Origin: Strongylocentrotus purpuratus
Taxonomy: Eukaryota; Echinodermata; Echinoidea; Camarodonta; Strongylocentrotidae
Length of the DNA: 64,000 nt
NCBI RefSeq assembly: GCF_000002235.5
Contig: NW_022145613.1
Location: forward strand, 1,478,501 to 1,542,500
Reading direction: 5' to 3'
Position numbers and translations under genes: made by a program. The notes beneath the pieces were generated by a model. The model worked only from the letters and a program-made list of their open reading frames with translations, did no database searches and was not told the origin of the DNA. Numbering within the stretch: the first letter of the stretch is position 1; each line of letters starts with the position of its first letter. Of the stretch, positions 11,848-25,477 are shown piece by piece.

Positions 11848-14291
11848 CATACTTTGTGTTAAAAGATGTCTTTTCTTTCAACTTTTGAAAGGGATTAGCA
11901 ACGTTGCTTGCTCTGAAGGAAATTGTAGAAATACAAGAGGATCTTTTTATTAATAGATTATCAAATACACTCACACACAGAAACGCATACACTATCTCCA
12001 CAAGCACATTCAAATCCACATGCAGATAATTTCCCTCTCAATAATGATAAGCAGATAATACAGGAGTGGATCATATTTTTTGACCAGATGATAAATATTT
12101 AATAATACAGCATGTGAAATATAAAGAAATAATTGTGTTTACATGAACGTAATAGCACACGATGACATAGAAAATATACTTTGTTTCCATGATAAATTTA
12201 GTTTTAAATAACAAATTGATATATACAAGTACTTTAAGATGAAGCGTCGGGGAATATCCTGTTCATGGTACAATATAATTTACTTCATAATTAATTTAAC
12301 TTTTACCATTATCACTCTAAGGGTTCTCAAACAAAGGTCACGAATATATGCGAAGAATGGATACAATATGATTGTTTAAAGAGCTTGACTGCAGAAGGAC
12401 ATAATACAAGAGACAGGCAGGAAATGAGATAAATTTTGAAGATAGGAAAATAAGTTGGGGAGAGAGAAAGTGAGAGATAGGAAGAGAAAAAGAGATATTG
12501 TGAAAGAGAATAGATAGAAAACGGAGAGTGAGTGAGACACGATGATAATGGGGGAAATACAAATGAAATACTCGGAGAAAAAGAACACGCTGATGAATTC
12601 ACATAATAAAAACTCAGTGTTCCACAACCAAACAACAAACACAAATATACATATACATGTATAACTTTGTACTTTTTTTTTGTTTTGTAGTACTAGAACT
12701 ATTCAAGCGCTAGAGTGTACTGGCTGTATCTTTTTATCATCACCATTACAGAATATGACATTATTTTACCTCTTTGATATAATATTAAAAGCTTGAAAAC
12801 GGGAGCAAATGAACTCGAACATTCTCGCCCTATGAAATGCATTTAGGTAGTGTATTAATTGATAGAGAACCTAATTGTACGCATGTTTGGGAACAATGGA
12901 GGAAATACATTTCGATCGTACTTCATTATGAACACCGACCGTTAGAGGGAAAATACTGTGACATACCTTGGAATACATTATACATAGAAAGAGCATTTAT
13001 TTTAGCAAACATGTTTCGTCTAGGCCTTTGTAGCAAATTTGATTATGAACTTTAAAACAAACATCATATAATAGAGAGTGTATTCTACACAAATTGGTAA
13101 TGTAAGAACTTTCTAATTACTGTAATTATGGCATGGACTAGAATTTGAATGAGAAATGACATGTTAAGTTTAATATTTCTTTACTAAATCCCCTTGAAAC
13201 ACTGGTCTGATAAAATGAATAAATCTGACTACTTGGGTTAACGACGATTGTACATTTTCGAAGTCGATGGCCGTACGTATAGACCGCATAGATAAAAAAG
13301 GAAAGAAATATAACCCTTAACTTATAAACAACCTACTTATTAGCACGAAATACTACAATAAATCGATGAAGCACAACACGCTTCAAAAGATCCTTTACAA
13401 TTTGAAAGATTTCTCTTAATCTTTTATTTTCGCCACGGTTGCTGAATGTTTGGTTTAATATGAAATTGAACCATACTAAACGAATCCGATACACATTTGC
13501 TTATGTCAAGACATTTTAATTTATCTTTCTCCCCATTTCTACTGTGTTGCAAAGTACGACTAAATGTATAAACTTTCACCACATTTAAGAAATTTGGACC
13601 GAAATACAGAAATGGACTCGTCAATGCACAACATGTTTTCTTTGCACTTCTTTCTGAATCAAAATAATCAAACATGATAAGATGCACAGAATCGATGCAA
13701 GAAAATGTAGTAAATTGGTAAATGACAAAATATTATGAACACAGTGATTAACGTTACGACTTACATTTTTTTTCGTGACCTTAACAAATATACCCTCTTA
13801 TATGATCTACCAGCAGCAACATATATATATATATCACTCTGCAGTCCTGCTCCCAGTTTATGAAAAATAGAATTGGACATGGGAAACGAATCACAAATGA
13901 TCGGTGTTTTCTTAAATCATTGTCCTGATTTTGTACAATAACACCTGCTTTAAAGTTGTGTGCATTTCTTGTGATTTCAATCCCGACCATGCAGTTATGG
14001 CCTGGCATACATACTGCAAGCAATATGCAGGTTGTATGGACAGCAAGGTACGTGTGAAGAGCTCTCGCTACCCATCGAAAGAATCTCGCGAGAGTTGCTG
14101 GGGATGGGGCCGAGATTGACTCCAATCCCCATGGATTTACATTACCGGCTGTTGACCCGGTCCCTAGCTAGTAGCAGAATAGTCTTTCTCTGCTTTGTCT
14201 CAATCATTGGTAGTCTTTCTTCTTTAAATAGATAGCTAAGTGAAGGGGCCTCTTGTTGGTGAGAGGATGAACCACAGGAATACTCAAAACG
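11848..14291. other. No gene seen downstream of the neuropeptide gene
   Basis: Frames at 12327-12644 (minus, Ser/Leu-rich) and 12837-13055 (plus) show no recognisable domain or paired splice sites. Part of the right-hand end could be the 3' untranslated region of the CRH-like gene, because another AATAAA on the minus strand lies at 13423-13428. A small (TA)n run is near 13820. Confidence 0.4.
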
Positions 14292-14331
14292 TTTATTATG
14301 CCACCATGCTATAGCAATGTTAATGTTTATT
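14292..14331 (-). terminator. Candidate polyadenylation signals for the CRH-like gene
   Basis: Two canonical AATAAA hexamers occur on the minus strand (14326-14331 and 14292-14297), about 495 and 530 nt past the stop codon. These are the closest canonical signals I found downstream. No transcript evidence is available, and a distal signal at 13423-13428 is an alternative. Confidence 0.35.
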
Positions 14332-14825
14332 CTAATATTTCTTCATTTTGACTTTAAGAGAGCTAGCTTTTTTCTGTACAGCGAGCCCAAGAATTACACG
14401 ATTCCACCAAATACCTGATGTTAGTCAACACTGCAGACCATCTTGAAAGTATTATTGTGAGAAAACCTTTGAAGCTATAAGAGACCTCTTACTATATCGT
14501 AGCGCTATATGTTATCTACACTTTCATGTTCTCAATGAAAATTGTTCAAGAAAATGCCCTCAAATCCCACATCTTTCTCTTTTTGATATACTTTTCCATG
14601 AGTTGCTTCTACATTTAAGTTCGTATATAAAAGATAAGACAGTCAAAAATCAAAGTAGATTCTTGAACAACATCTTCAAAAACTAATATTTATAATCTGA
14701 ATTAAATCAAATATTTGGAACAAGAATATACAGCATGGTTTGTTTGTCACTGCTGATTTGTGAAATAGTGATTTGTGGGCACGTCTTCTTACAAAATAAA
14801 ACTCCGTAAGCTACAATTAAATCTA

Positions 14826-14989
14826 TCATCTCCTACCTTGCATGGTCATTATTTCATTATTTCTGTCAATTATGTTATTCCTGGCTTGAGCCAATGCCGC
14901 CTCGTGTTTGCTCTGCAGAACCCTCCTTAGTACATCCATTGAGACAGGTTTAAACGATTCCAACAAAAACCCAGATCGACGGCTCCTTT
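14826..14989 (-). CDS. CRH/DH44-type neuropeptide precursor, last coding exon (mature peptide)
   Basis: This exon carries precursor residues 72-125. It opens after a strong acceptor (T-rich tract, then TTGCAG) and begins with the last two bases of a Glu codon, matching the phase-1 donor at 29354. The product reads E-R-S-R-R, then a 46-residue peptide, then G-R-R and TGA. RSRR is a prohormone convertase site; GRR before the stop is an amidation donor plus a dibasic site. The mature peptide begins SGFLLESFKP and contains the D-V-L-R motif (mature residues 14-17) followed by a Leu/Ala/Gln-rich helix and N-N-I-I-D-R-N-N-E-I near the C-terminus. That is the pattern of CRH, urocortin and insect DH44: xDxLRxxL, helix, Asn near the amide. 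The internal R-R sits inside the helix and, as in related peptides, is probably not cut. The secreted hormone would act through a class B GPCR. An AAG|GTAGGA sequence at the end could be a donor, but GRR-stop is a better reading. Family assignment is by motif recognition only. Confidence 0.85.
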
Positions 14990-15323
14990 CTGCAATAAAA
15001 AACAACAAATAAAGAAACAAATAATCAATGACATATCGGATTTGGTTGTACGACACAAAGTCGTGTCATAATTAAGTTTAAGCAAAAGAATGAGAGCCTT
15101 CTCACAGTCACTGATTGTTTCGTTTGCAATTAGAAGGCCTATAAGGTATACGAGAAAGACAAATATTTTTTTATTTTGTGTGTGTGTGTTTGTGTGTGTG
15201 AGGGAGAGAGGCTAATATGAAATCATAATAAAAATAGAATGGAAATAAAAGAGAAACATATATGTAGGGAAATTAGGGATAGCACAGGACAAGCGAAACA
15301 ACAAGGCCAAAGAGAAAAAAGAG

Positions 15324-15324
15324 A

Positions 15325-15364
<40 letters not shown>
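15324..15364 (+). repeat. (GA)n microsatellite
   Basis: A nearly pure GA run, preceded by a purine-rich stretch; a TG run lies at about 15177-15200. Ser/Leu-rich frames on the minus strand here are artefacts. Confidence 0.9.
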
Positions 15365-15367
<3 letters not shown>

Positions 15368-16477
15368 ACATTTAGGTAAGAACGTGAAATAACGAGAAAA
15401 AGGGAAGGGCGGATAGGACTGCCCATTCAAATATATTATATTTGATTCTCATTTCGATTCTATGTCACATTCATAAATTTTCACATAGACGTGTCTATGA
15501 CCAGACAAAATATTATCAAATTACATACGTAAATAAAATAACAGATTCGGAAAGGCCCTAACCCTTGTTCAGTTGACAGTATGATATTCATATTCATCTC
15601 TCCTAAAATGAAATTAAACGCTTTTCTCTTCGAAATTTAAAGATATCTCTATAAATACTTCTCACAAAAAAGTGATGTGCACTTCAAAAGCTCTTCCGCA
15701 AAAAGAGCGGAAAATGAAAAATAACCAGAGATTTATATTGTTTCAAAGTCCATGTGTAATATAGTGACTAATCATTTTACCTCTGAAACCATGTTCGAAA
15801 ATATTTGCTTTTTAAAGTCATAAATCTGTTACCTTTGCCTTATAATATATAGTTTATTCTAGTTAATGTGTAATGAAGTCACCGGCAAAACTCGGGTCGT
15901 TATGATTTTTTTCATATCCGAAATTAATTTAATACCTTACTTCAGATATTACAATTAAAAGATTTGGTAATCTCTCTTAATGTACATATCATAGGCAAAA
16001 ATATGTGGACATGACACCTTCACTGACTTTTTAAAATATAATCAACAGGTCAAACGAAAAAATCACATTTATTCTGCACTCACCTCTTTTTATAGAAATG
16101 ATCGAAATGCAATTTTTTTTTAGTTGTGACCGTGTTCCTACTCTGAATATTAGAAGATTGACATTTCTGTATTTTGATATGAATCATTTCAATTAGCATA
16201 TGAATTATGTACAAGAATATACTTGAAGAGAAAGAAAGAGAACGTTCGAATAAAAACACGAACTTATGAATTCATTTTTATTGCTCTAAAGTGTAAGGTA
16301 TGATAAAACTGATTTTTATGAAAAGCCTACGAAACAATACGACATCCGATTCCACTAGATCATACATGACTACAAGCAATAGGTGCTATATCGGCCAGTT
16401 CCTATTTAATAAAGCCAATGGCAATGCATTGGATTACATTACTGGTGGCAATGTGGGCTAAATCGGTTACTTCCGTT

Positions 16478-16592
16478 AATATTAACGGAGTTACGAAAAG
16501 GAAACAAATGAATTTTGAGTCGTAACTCTCATATATCTGTAAAGCGCTTTGGGAGGGCATGCATTCCTGAAGAGCGCTATATAAGAACGAAC
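16478..16592 (+). repeat. SINE 3'-end fragment
   Basis: The text GTAAAGCGCTTTGGGAGG ... AGCGCTATATAAGAACGA resembles the tail regions of the SINEs at 49140 and 56370 (GCGCTATATAAGAA type) and is followed by a short AT-rich end. No tRNA-like head was found. Confidence 0.5.
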
Positions 16593-17829
16593 TACTAAAT
16601 AATATTTTGAGATTGGTCAGCCTTAAAACCCAAGAAAAACACCAAAATTAGCATCCGGCGCTAGCTTTTCTATTTTCTTAAATATCCTTTCTTTACATTG
16701 TCCCTATTCACGACGTTTTTGCAATATGTTGAAACTACTTTAAAAATAGACTGGTCCAATAGACTGCACTCAGCTCTACACGTAGCTTGTGCATGTAAGA
16801 GATTGAAATTATGCAAACAAAAATAAACATAGTATATGAATTGTATTAGCAAAGTATGAAGTTATTCAGTTGTTCTGCAATCGTTCAAATATCAAAATGA
16901 GCGAGAGTGGATAAAATATCATCCCAAATGTGAGATGTGTCATATTAGAATGATACGATTAGATTGAATGTGCAAAACATCGCAGCCGTTTATTTGATAC
17001 CTTCCTTGTGATGGGAGGATCTGAGGAAGCGTCAGGCTTTAGATAGATCCTTATCCCATTTCATTTTGTAATTACCATTAGTGAATAGTGTATGTTATCA
17101 TCCCCTATGACGTGTATACTCACTTTCGTCATCTACTAGTAACGCCGTCGGGAAAACACAATCATAACACCGTAATGGAGAAATACTTTAAGGTTGTATG
17201 ACGTCAGACGTTATGCCGCATATTGTATTCCAAAAGGTAACGAAAGGGTTGGTACCGATAAATTTGGAAAACACATAAAGAAAATTAAGCAGATCTGACA
17301 AACCATTATAATTATTTCGCGAGCGAAACCTGATCCGAATGATATACGCCCCTTCATAAGATATTCTGAATGAAATCTACATCCACATAAACAAAGATAC
17401 TTTAAAGATTTCCCGGACAGGGAACGACTTAGGGGATAAAATCACCGAAAGGGGATATGAAAACGAATACCTCACTGATGGATATTAAACGGTAGACAAA
17501 TTAAAGAGATTAAGGCAAAACACCAGTTGAAGACCACAAGATGCAAATTGGATTTTATTTCGAAACACCATAGGGTGTGTGGCAATCTCTAGGTATTCCT
17601 TAAAATGATTGCAAATACCCAAAGTCCCCTCTATTTCGGAATGGTTTTAAAGTTTTTTCAAAGAACAGGGAACATTCGTAGTTATTAGTTCTGTCCTGCC
17701 GAGTTAATCCCCTAGAGTGATATCTTATGGGGATGATTAGAATAGTTTGCTGGAGTTATAAGAAACTGTAGGAGCCCCGATCCTCTCATCCATTAAGAAT
17801 GTCTTTTCTTTGGGAATACAGGCTGAAAG

Positions 17830-17834
17830 GGAGA

Positions 17835-17867
<33 letters not shown>

Positions 17868-17901
17868 TGAGCAGAGAGAGAGAGAGAGAGAGAGAGAGAG
17901 C

Positions 17902-17942
<41 letters not shown>

Positions 17943-17956
17943 GGAAGGAAAGAGAG
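17830..17956 (+). repeat. (GA)n microsatellite
   Basis: About 125 bases of GA with interruptions (GTGAGCA, GCAGA, GCGAGA). Open frames through it (Arg/Glu or Ser/Leu alternation) are artefacts. Confidence 0.95.
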
Positions 17957-20399
17957 ATATACATGATCATCTTCTTTTTTAAATATCTTAAAACCTAGGT
18001 CGCAACGGATAAATTTCTTTAAAATACTTTCGTTGTACACAGTATTTCTATATAAATATCGACCTTGCTAATACACAGGGTATCGTTAGAGGTGTACCGT
18101 ACATTTTTATTCATTGTTGCCCAGAAAAAAACCTGTTACATAAAACATGTATAATTTAGTTACAGGTGCCATGTAGGATGCCAGGTTGTACAGTGTGGGC
18201 GATTCCGTGCAATGTGTCACATAGGATATAATTTATGACCATTTATATCATCCAAAATGAAAATCTCTTGATTCGACCATTTACTTATTATTATTCTGGT
18301 ATCACAGACCTCATTAATTGTCCATATCAAGAGATTAATCATTCTTGGATAAAACAAATGGAATCACTCAATATCATCCTCTTTATATCACGTGACTTAG
18401 ACCCTGACTTATAAAAAAACGAGTATACATTTGCCGCTTTGCTCGTTTTCCTAAGCGGCAAATATTTTTTCACACTCAGTTATGGGAGGAATTAGCCTCA
18501 AACAGATTGTTGTCCCAGTAGGCAACAGCAAGGTGACGAGCTAACTAAATATTTAACAAATTAGTGAAATTTGACCTACAAAGTGATTAACAAATGGAAC
18601 GGAAAATGGTACGGCCACGCATTCTGATATCATTTAAATCCCTGGGCGAAATTTCCTATCAGGATATCAGACTCCATGGTGACGCATCTTCATCCCCATG
18701 TGACACTAATATCATTAAACAAATACATTTTTACAAATAAATTAATAAATATTCTATTTTTTTTTGTCGAAGGTCGTAAACTTTCGTCTGATATCAAAAT
18801 AAGCGGGGTAAAATATATATCGACTCTCAGAAAACAAATGTCATGTTATATGATTGTATATTGAATGCTGAGCCTTGAATCTATTTTACCATAGACTTCA
18901 AGCTGAAATTCGAGTGATATTAGTATTTTCCTAGTGTCTATAAATTCAAAAGTTTACAAGTTATGTGCTTCAAACTCATCACAGTTTCCTCGTAAGCCAA
19001 TTTTCGTATATTTTCATGAAGCCTCACGTTCATGTATCAATGATTATGAAATGTGTATTGTTCACATAAATTCGTTATGTCCATTGCAACGTTCAGTTAT
19101 ATATCTAAAAATTATTGATGATCTGTTTTTCTTCAATATGGCCCTATTTGTTATCTGCAATATATAACCAGGGAAATGGACATGCTGATAATCAATTATA
19201 TGTAATGACACTTCACTGCACATTGACGCATACATGATATATAAAGTTAACATATTCAAATGTGCTTTACTCCACATTAATTTAACATAAACAATTCTTT
19301 AGGAAATGCGCTTTTTGCTACATTAATCCCAAGAATTTTTATATTTCATATATTTTCGCTCAACAGATGTTCAAACGTTCATTTTAAGTGCTTCTTGAAA
19401 AGCAATTGCCTGATACAAACGTCTCTTCGGAGAAAGTTAAGTCCGTTACACAGAATTCAAGGAGGAATAGTGATGTGAAAATTGCTCATTGCAGACGACA
19501 GACGAGGCACTGATTCTACTATCGATGGTTAGGTGATCGATAGCTCTCCATTATTTATTGATCTTTTTCAATTTGCATTAAGTGGCAGATCAATAAATGT
19601 CTTCACCCTCGTTAGACCTGTCACTTTGGGGACTAAAGCACGTGCCCTATGGACAGGTCACGTATACCAGAATGTTCCTGTGTGCGAGGATTCCCGGTAA
19701 ACGTTTGGAGAATGACCAACACGACCAATCAAGAGCATTACGTATATCTAGACACCCAAGACAACACAGTTCTATTAAAGTAATGACGCAGAGTTCTTAA
19801 AAATACAGCGTTGATCATGTATCATCAAAATGAGATTGATATCTAAAATTTGCTGTACCTAATCTCCCATATCGGTGAGAACTATCATTAAGACGTGGGA
19901 TCGCTAATACGTCTTGGAGTCTACATGCTCAGTTAGCTCGAACAGTACTCTATCATAAACAGTCTCATGAACGTGTGATTCGATGTCAGTTTAATGACAT
20001 TTTTATCATCTGTTCGATCAAGTTGATACAGACTATAAGATTACTGAACATTAAAACGACGATCGTCATTAATAACATTGCCTAGATGAGAGACCTGAGG
20101 GTAATTTGTTTGATGTATTTGTGATGACCCGTTTGCTGTGGCGTTTATGAATCATTAGTCATTCAATATCGAGAGGAATACATCAGCATCCTTGTTAAAT
20201 CATTAAGTTCGTTATTGGATAAAGGGGGAATAGTCTCGATATATTATGAGAGAAACATCTTTAGTTCATAAAAGTTAACATCTTATGTGAAAGTGAGAGG
20301 ATCTAAGGGAAAAGCACAAAAGAATACACACACTTCAGAGCTTCAAGCTTTAATTAAGTTAATAAATACGAATACACTTTAAAGTCTGAACTGCTATCT
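17957..20399. other. No gene seen; intronic AT-rich sequence
   Basis: Short open frames at 18676-18864, 18934-19167 and 19597-19800 lack splice-site pairing and recognisable domains. No repeat family shared with the rest of the window was noticed here. Confidence 0.4.
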
Positions 20400-20712
20400 T
20401 TAAAGGCAAACTTGAGATCTGGTAAAAAAAGATACAAAATCAAACGAAACTTACACTGAATGTTCAAGATTTGCCAAACAATTTTGGTAGAAAATGTATA
20501 CTGGCTGAGTAATGAGCATAGAAAGATAAAACCAAAGAGATACTACAGTTCTCTTTGCCAAGACTGGGCCAAATTTATTATGATTTTGATGACTCCAGAA
20601 CCTTGCAGTACACACCAATACTTACATGCTACATGATCAACTTTTTCTGATCCATTCCACACCTTTTCTTTCACAATGCAATGGCATAACCAGAACTCAA
20701 CTTTATCATTAA
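20400..20712 (-). mobile_element. TTAA-flanked MITE, family 1, diverged copy
   Basis: It starts TTAAAGGCAAACTTGAGATC and ends with AACTCAACTTTATCATTAA. The inner text is shared with 55155-55528: GACTGGGCCAAATTTATTAT, GATGACTCCAGAACCTTGCA, and TTTCTTTCACAATGCAATGG. The termini are diverged, so this is an older copy in the same orientation as the 55155 one. Confidence 0.7.
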
Positions 20713-20978
20713 ATAAATAATGAATCTAAATTGGAGTAATTACATGTGAGTGTAAGAATAATTTGGATGTTTTCCATTGCAGCTCGTTTCAGAACCTTAT
20801 AGACAGTGTATGTCCCGTAAAAAAAGTAATACGCTTTTTGGAAATGTTGTCATCATTGTGATTATTATCATTGATGGCCTGTGGTCTAATGATCGAGATG
20901 GGGCGGGGTGTTGGAGGTGGGAGGGGCTGTATCATATTCTTTTCTCGTTGCTTTTTCTTCTCTCCTTGTTCCCTTTCT

Positions 20979-21000
20979 CGCCAAGGGGGGGGGGGGGGAG
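20979..21000 (+). repeat. Poly-G tract
   Basis: A run of about 14 G after CCAA, then AGGGA. Overlapping Gly-rich or Pro-rich frames on both strands are artefacts. Confidence 0.8.
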
Positions 21001-21115
21001 GGAACACGCCCCCATTTATTCCGCTCACTTATGATTTCAAACACGATTCTAAAGCACTCAGGTAATCAAGTAGCTGCACCGTCAACGGTATCGTGTATCG
21101 TGTGAAAAGCGTACA

Positions 21116-21625
21116 TTAAAGGTAATACAAAGTTTTGGGAAATTTTGAAAATTGGGTGGATAGTGATTCTTTACAATTTTAATATATTTGGATGCCCCTG
21201 TGGATGTATTATAAGCACTAGAACATTTTGCCCCTAAACACTTCTGCTTTCGAGAAAAATTAAATATAAAGATTTACCGGTGCTCCCGGTAAATTTTGAT
21301 AAATTTTAAATAGCACCTACGGCCGTACAATGGTAGATGCGACCATGCAAATCTCAGAATATGTAGTTGTGATATATAATTTCCAAACGGGAATAGCTAA
21401 TCGGTTGATTTTAGTCAACAAAAATTGTTTGATAGCTAAATTAATATCTTGACCTTGGAGCTATACGACATAAAGAGTTTATTATTTACAATTTCATAAC
21501 TTTAGACTCGATTTCAACCGCGACAACGATCACTGAATATTGTAGGATCGCATATATGCTTCCAATAATTATGTTAATTTGAACCAAATTCATGACCCCA
21601 TACCTAACTTTGTATTGCCTTTACA
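21116..21625 (+). mobile_element. TTAA-flanked MITE, family 3, copy 1
   Basis: The element aligns along its whole length with 59381-59890: ATACAAAGTTTTGGGAAATT, GGATGCCCCTGTGGATGTAT, ACCGGTGCTCCCGGTAAAT, CCTACGGCCGTACAATGGTA. The left end keeps TTAA; the right end (AACTTTGTATTGCCTTTAC) has lost it by mutation, so this copy is older than copy 2. Confidence 0.8.
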
Positions 21626-21841
21626 CTATTAAAACCTTGTACATCGGGTCAAACTTCAAACTTAATAATGTGATCAAAAAGAACAAAGCTAAACAATGAG
21701 TTTAAGAATATAATTGGTCAACATTATTATTCTAAACTAAGGAAATACCAAATCAAAGGTGAAGTACAAATAAACTTGTTGTATAAGAGAGAGAGAGGGA
21801 GAGATAGCGAAATAGAGAGAGAGAGATATTATGAGTATGCA

Positions 21842-22120
21842 GGCACACTAAGCACCAGGTTTACACCCTACTCTTTGCGAGAAGTGTAGAGTATCAGCGT
21901 GTACAGGGTGTGACTCTCCTACACACGGGGCTTCCAGCAAGCATTCTGTCCGAGGAACTGTTCCCCCTGAATCTGAACATGTACCGGAAACGGAGGGAAT
22001 CACTATATACACACAACGCGGCGACAATCATAATTATTTGCATCTTTGTCTGCTCAGAGCGGGACTCGAACCCATGGGCATGACGAAATTCAGACGACGA
22101 TCCAATTACGCCAGTCAATC
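21842..22120 (-). repeat. tRNA-derived SINE, second family
   Basis: On the minus strand, an A-box-like TGGCGTAATTGGA (22101-22113) is followed by a B-box-like GGGTTCGAGTCCC (22061-22073), the spacing of a tRNA promoter. The body runs left to about 21842. Its 3' part, GAGTAGGGTGTAAACC then TAGTGTGCCT, recurs at 46406-46440. It is not a functional tRNA gene: the stems around the boxes do not close well and the sequence continues as a SINE body. Confidence 0.65.
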
Positions 22121-23474
22121 TCCTTTTGACAACTTAATAACTCGAGTACAAATAGAATATAACAGGTTTATGATTCTATATGTATTTCCTTTCATCTTTC
22201 AAATTTAAAAACCGGATTTAGAATGTATATGAAACCGGAAGATACCTAAACCCTAAATCTTTGAACGAACGGTAAGATACAACTTGTAACCTATTGTGGG
22301 GCCTTCATCGTTTCTGTCTTGATTAGGAAACAACAGCCCCTCTAGAAATACGATCTGCGACTGACATTAAATTGAACCTTCTGGCTGCTGCCATCATCCA
22401 ACAAAAACTTGTAATTCCCGATATTACTTTGTTACCTTAACATCCAGGTCGCTGATGCTATCTTGGTCAACTAATTACATCATTGTAGAGCATGCCTTCT
22501 AGCGTGCCGAATGTATATCAAATCGCTCTGAACTGATAACTAAGAAGCCTTGCGACATAACTGTCACCAATTATGTGATATCATCGTTAAGACATCCTAT
22601 AACAGAATTCTGCCTGTCTCTTTTGAAGTGCAATTAGCAGACTGCCATAAAGACAACTGAAAACGAAGAATTTATAGATTTTTAAAACTATAAACCCTCT
22701 AGTAAAGGAAATGCTACCACTGTCCATGATATTATTTGCACTACTACTAAATCTATTTTGATAAGACATGTAAATTTTTCATTATTTCCACCATGTGTAC
22801 GTTTGTGTCTGATTATTCTATAAGTCGACCTTGTCCCCTCAATGTAATCACGGCCTGATGTCGCGACTATTAGGTAAGAGGCCATTACTACTAATTAACT
22901 GATTAAAACAAAACCCTATAAGCTCCATAAAGCATGAACAAACAATTTTGTAACCCGCAGATAGGAAAACCTTTTTGACAACGTAAATTTGAAGAACATT
23001 TACATTTCAAGTTAATAATCAGTCTGTTGGAGATGCTTATTTTGATATATGTGATTCGGACTGTATAATTTGCCATGGGAGGAAAAATAAAAGCTACGTT
23101 AGCTCAGTGCATGATCTGACGAACATGTCGGCAGTATAGTAGAGATATCAAGGCTGGGGAAACATAAACCAGTCCGTGCTCCAACAAAATCCAATTTCCC
23201 CCTCGTTATGTCGACTCAGAAATTAATGCAAGCAAACACCACAAATGCACAACTAATTTCTTTGTGGAGTGAAAGACCAAACAGAGAGCGGGTTAGTCAA
23301 GAGCCTGTCATAGCCTCATCCATTCTGGAGCAGATTGATGGTTACTTTGAAGAGCAAAATAAGCACATGATACAACGTGGGTAAGTAATCACGCCTCCCA
23401 CTAATGTGTGAACATAATATGAACGACGAGCTAAGAGCAATACCATGGCAAATACAATAATTGGAGGAGAGGGT
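22121..23474. other. No gene seen; intronic
   Basis: Unique AT-rich sequence with no exon I can support. The minus frames at 22587-22885 have no domain or splice support. Confidence 0.4.
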
Positions 23475-23520
23475 ATAAAAGGGAGGGAGAGAGGGAGGGA
23501 GAGAGAGAGAGAGAGAGAGG

Positions 23521-23556
<36 letters not shown>
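23475..23556 (+). repeat. (GA)n/(GGGA)n microsatellite
   Basis: GGGA and GA repeats, interrupted. The Arg/Glu-rich and Ser/Leu-rich frames across it are artefacts. Confidence 0.95.
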
Positions 23557-24866
23557 AAAAAGAGAAATACAGAGACGGAGAGATTCAAGTGCGCCCTACT
23601 TTAAGGTTGTTTTTCATCCTGCTGAAGTGATCACGTAAGCTAGGCTAGAAATGGACGGAAAATCAACTTGCCTGGAAATGGCGTCTGTTTTCACATGACA
23701 ATATGATGAAATAATCAAAATGTGTGATGAATGTGAAAAACACACGTGTTGATTAATCACCATAACATCGAGCCCTGAATATCCTGAATGTTGCTATTAG
23801 TTGTACATCGGCATTATTAACGATCTTGAACACTGCGTATTTGTTTCCATTGGTTGCAACCACTTGTTGAACCTAAATCCATATAATTCCTGTACGAGAA
23901 CCACTACTAAATACACATTATCAATCAGTGATTAACGCCCCGACTAATGTGAAAGCAGTATACGGTTGAAAACACCCGGAGAACACCCCACTTTTCGTTA
24001 CAAAAAATCTGAGAGAAATGCAACCAAATTTCATTTATCTTTATACCGAATGATGTGAGAGGTCTATTGAAGCGTTCGATTCCGAGTTCGAAACACATAC
24101 ACAAGTTTAGTATATCTAAATTATATGTGGACAAATCTAGATGTAATTTGACAAATATTGGAACTAAATAGATACAACTTGTCTGGTGAAAACATGAAAA
24201 ACTAAATATTAGATGATAAGAAATAAAACCGAAGTTCACCTCCAGCAGTCAACCGTCAGAAGGACTAAAGATGTATGCATAATAAAAAAAACAAGAAACA
24301 CATCGAAACATGGGGATGTAATAAACACAAATACATATATGTTTCTCAAAATAATAGAACATGTCCTAGATTTAGACATCTCAATTCTTGTTGATTGAAT
24401 AGAATACTCAAACCACATCCGTATTGGGGGTCATCCTGAAAATAATCGCAAAAGACATAATTCTGAGGAAACCAAGAGACATCTCGCTGCCAGGAAACAG
24501 ACCTTGATTTCATTCCTACCTCAAATTATCCTCATGAAATGAAACCAGGTGTAATATATTCTTCTAATTTGCAAAGTGATCCTGGTTGTAGATTTGCACT
24601 TGGCATCGAATGACGTGAATGAAAGGCTTTGATGGTGTGGACGTGATTTCAAACATGGTTCATGACGGATCTGTGACAAATCTTGAAAGTGATTATTTTC
24701 AAACATCTTCCTCTTTGGCGGAAATTGCAGGGACATGGATCAAGCACCAGGTTCACATGAAGTCGACCCGAGGCATTCACCGTATAGTAGGTATATGGTG
24801 ATACACAGTGACTTATTGCACGGAAAGCTGTCCACTAAAAGCGTAGAGGCACATTGTCGCCCCGGG

Positions 24867-25042
24867 TGGGGGGGGGGGGGGGGGGGGGGGCTCGTGAGCG
24901 TGAGGGAGGCGTCTAACTTTCCTTAAGTTGACTCGAAATATTCACAGCATAGGAGGACATAAATGAACTTACTAAGTGGAAAGAAGTGGACATAAGCGTA
25001 AGGTTACATTTCATTGGGTGGGGGAGGGGGGGGGGGGGGGGA
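24867..25042 (+). repeat. Pair of poly-G tracts in a partial duplication
   Basis: Two G runs (about 24867-24890 and 25018-25041) sit in related text: GTGG(G)n CTCGTGAGCGTG..., and GGTGGGGGAG(G)n AGTCGTTGATGCC. The segments before them also share words such as TTCACA(T/G) and GGAAAG. This may be an old duplication, but alignment by eye is weak. Confidence 0.4.
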
Positions 25043-25477
25043 GTCGTTGATGCCTCTTGATCGAATATCGACTTTATAGTTTGTTTAAAAAAAAGGATAC
25101 GTTTTGTGTGCTATAAATATCACTTCGTTCTCAAAATAAACTAAATAGGATATTAAGATTACATTGCCTAAACAGAAGAATATTTGGTCACCTAATTACC
25201 CGAATATGAAGTCACAGTTGCCTGAAAAATAGAATTTAGGAATTTGACGGGATCGAGTGAGCAGTACTGTACCTAATACACATGGGTCCATTCTATAGCT
25301 TTCCCCCTTTGATCGACACTTACCCATTAAGGTAAAGGGGTTTGCCTTACATTGATCAACTCTTGTTTCTGAATATCAAGTATCCTTGTATACCACTACA
25401 CAGTTCATTGTGATTTGCGATTTGCGATCATTGCGATCTAGAAATGAACGAATACGTGCGTCGCAGAAGCCTACCAA

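Noticed and set aside
12837..13055. 72-codon plus-strand frame
   Set aside because: Reads as ordinary protein composition, but I recognise no domain and see no convincing splice sites around it.
14830..14836. Splice donor (AAG|GTAGGA) near the end of the last neuropeptide exon
   Set aside because: Using it would remove the Gly-Arg-Arg amidation and cleavage signal right before a stop, which is the expected end of a CRH-type precursor.
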